From an uncultured Clostridia bacterium (GTDB lineage Bacteria > Bacillota > Clostridia > Oscillospirales > Acutalibacteraceae), in NCBI GenBank assembly GCA_937898195.1, contig CALEJD010000105.1:1-6118 (forward strand): a stretch of 6,118 bases of DNA. Direction: 5' to 3'. The notes under the pieces are model-generated. The model was given only the letters and a program-made list of their open reading frames with translations. It was not told where the DNA came from and did not search any database. A program made the position numbers and the translations under genes. Shown here one piece after another: positions 4,961-6,118 of this stretch (within the stretch, counting starts at the first letter, position 1; each line of letters opens with the position of its first letter).

Positions 4961-5857
4961 TTATGCGTTTACTGTTTCTTTAACTTGTTTTTTGTCAAAG
5001 AATGATGTGAAATTGATAATAAATAACAACGCATAGGCTACCCACATAGGTAAGTTTTCAATAAAGGCACTCTTACCGACTGTTACCAAAAGCACAAGCA
5101 TAAGTATAAGGACAGCCACGAAAATAATTGTTGCAATTATATATTTTTTATCTTTTTGTTTACATTTGTGGAACAAGAAAATAATCACACCAGCCGCACC
5201 TAAAAATGCAAATATGAGAGCAGTCGCCCAGTGACCTAAACAACGAGCTGTCATAACAAGGTCAAGACCCGCTGATGGCACGTTAACTGTTACATAGATT
5301 GCTGCACAGCCTAATGATGTGACAATTACACCGGCTTTGCCTTGATAGTCATTTTTACGATACATATAAAGAGTATTTGTAAAAATTGAAAGGGAAGCTA
5401 AAACGCCCCACATTTTAAAAGGCCAAGGGTAGCGAAGTCCGAGCATACTTGCAGTAACATCAGTTAAAATATTGCCAAACTGCTGTGGAAAAGGCAAAAA
5501 TCCGTACCAAGTGATAAACACAAAACCAGCAATAAGGTTTGCAACACAGAAAACCGTTGTTGCTTTTGTAAGCTTATCTGCAAAAAGAATTTTTCTTATA
5601 AATAAGGCATATAAGAAAAGAAGTGCAGTTGAGCCGATTACCCAGAGCCAATAAACTGTTGCGTTAGCATATAAGGGTTCATAAAGCATACCGTCAAATT
5701 TTGCAATAAACTCTTCTGCCGGCAAAGCCATATCTGCATCTGTTGGAATTATGTATGGATATTGGTCCCAGCTCATAACAAATGCCATCCAAAGACCATA
5801 AATAACGGCAATAACAGCCCACAATCCCGTATAAGTTTTCATCATTTTGTTTTTCAT
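4961..5857 (-). CDS. Uncharacterised eight-helix integral membrane protein
   Basis: The protein has 298 residues with about eight hydrophobic segments (about 10-30, 67-88, 100-122, 144-165, 174-193, 207-230, 239-260 and 270-288) and a loop of about 35 residues after the first helix (DQYPYIIPTDADMALPAEEFIAKFDG). The short N-terminal MKNKMMK is positively charged, and a lysine-rich turn (KCKQKDKK, 231-238) separates helices 6 and 7, suggesting that both face the cytoplasm. I do not recognise a family, transport motif or active-site pattern. Small motifs that could identify homologues are WYGFLPFPQQFG (117-128) and LRYPWPFKMWG (141-151). The start at 5857 is chosen because GAGGTG lies 6 bases before that ATG; the upstream GTG at 5866 falls within the ribosome binding site itself. 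It is the first gene of the operon, 12 bases from the DUF4345-like gene. Confidence 0.85.
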   Translation of the reverse strand: MKNKMMKTYTGLWAVIAVIYGLWMAFVMSWDQYPYIIPTDADMALPAEEFIAKFDGMLYEPLYANATVYWLWVIGSTALLFLYALFIRKILFADKLTKATTVFCVANLIAGFVFITWYGFLPFPQQFGNILTDVTASMLGLRYPWPFKMWGVLASLSIFTNTLYMYRKNDYQGKAGVIVTSLGCAAIYVTVNVPSAGLDLVMTARCLGHWATALIFAFLGAAGVIIFLFHKCKQKDKKYIIATIIFVAVLILMLVLLVTVGKSAFIENLPMWVAYALLFIINFTSFFDKKQVKETVNA

Positions 5858-5863
5858 AAGTAT

Positions 5864-5869
5864 CACCTC
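5864..5869 (-). promoter_or_regulatory. Ribosome binding site fixing the membrane protein start at 5857
   Basis: The minus strand reads GAGGTG (5869-5864), then six bases, then ATG (5857-5855). The alternative GTG start at 5866-5864 is part of this site and can be excluded. Confidence 0.88.
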
Positions 5870-5877
5870 ATAGGATT

Positions 5878-5906
5878 ATTGTAGCACCAAAAAAGAATAA
5901 AAGCAA
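5878..5906 (-). promoter_or_regulatory. Promoter of the membrane protein / DUF4345 / AlkD-like operon
   Basis: On the minus strand a -35 box TTGCTT (5906-5901) and a -10 box TACAAT (5883-5878) are separated by exactly 17 bp. Transcription would start near 5871, leaving a leader of only about 14 bases, just long enough for the ribosome binding site. Confidence 0.72.
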
Positions 5907-5950
5907 TAAAAAAGGACTACCTTGGGGTCTCTCAGTTAGGGATTTAATAG

Positions 5951-6057
5951 CCTTAAATCAATGATTTTGGCACATAACTTCGTTAAAATGCTTGAAATCC
6001 GTCAGGATTCCTACGCATTTATGCCTTGTTCTGCGCTCAAACTTATAAGATTTAAGG
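5951..6057. repeat. Long imperfect inverted repeat (about 50-base arms), possible dispersed intergenic hairpin element
   Basis: The ends CCTTAAATC (5951-5959) and GATTTAAGG (6049-6057) are exact reverse complements. The apex AATCC-GTCA-GGATT (5996-6009) forms a tight hairpin. Between them the arms stay alignable with mismatches and small bulges, e.g. AAAATGC (5984-5990) opposite GCATTTA (6014-6020). A further short match, GGATT (5940-5944) with AATCC (6072-6076), lies outside. No open reading frame is supported, and I see no gene in the rest of 5907-6118. The sequence resembles hairpin repeats I associate with intergenic regions of gut clostridia, but copy number cannot be tested here. It lies upstream of the operon promoter, so it is not part of that transcript. 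Confidence 0.55.
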
Positions 6058-6118
6058 TGCAAAGCAGTTTTAATCCATATAATTTTCGTTTAGACAAAAT
6101 GATAAAAGCCTCGCAAGA

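Overview
The window looks like a piece of chromosome from a low-GC Gram-positive, most likely a gut clostridium of the Oscillospiraceae/Ruminococcaceae type. The reasons are AT-rich intergenic DNA, AAGGAG/GGAGG ribosome binding sites, TTGNNN-TATAAT promoters, strong stem-plus-T-run terminators, and protein sequences typical of gut Clostridia. The assignment is by recognition only; no search was run.

Layout. (1) 1-255: the 3' end of a plus-strand gene, probably a class I SAM-dependent methyltransferase. (2) 256-1351: an AT-rich segment with one uncharacterised 202-residue protein gene (495-1103), which has its own promoter and terminator. It is flanked by two clusters of the short direct repeat TGCTAAT, phased at 11 bp (313-367 and 1202-1219). 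(3) 1352-1395: the 3' half of a tRNA gene, with the CCU anticodon loop, the T arm and CCA but no matching 5' half, followed by a strong terminator (1395-1428). This is what an integrative element leaves at its distal end after inserting into a tRNA-Arg gene. Together with the phased repeats, which could be arm-type integrase sites, it suggests that the DNA left of about 1351 is the end of an integrated element and the DNA to the right is resident chromosome. (4) 1481-3865: a monocistronic glycoside hydrolase family 2 gene (beta-galactosidase type, 756 residues) with a promoter, a candidate palindromic operator and a perfect 20-bp terminator hairpin. (5) 3856-5906: a convergent minus-strand operon read from a promoter at 5906-5878. 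Its order is an 8-TM membrane protein, a small 4-TM DUF4345-like protein, and an AlkD-like DNA alkylation repair protein whose start lies one base after the previous stop. (6) 5907-6118: non-coding, with a long imperfect inverted repeat (5951-6057) resembling dispersed hairpin repeats.

The GH2 enzyme has no signal peptide, so it should hydrolyse imported beta-galactosides (or a similar glycoside) in the cytoplasm; no transporter or regulator is in view. The AlkD-like protein would act on alkylated DNA bases. Why it is cotranscribed with two membrane proteins of unknown function cannot be told from the sequence. The most interesting part is the tRNA fragment and phased-repeat region, read as the edge of a mobile element, with an unknown gene as possible cargo. 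I see no defence system, CRISPR array, transposase or integrase in the window itself.
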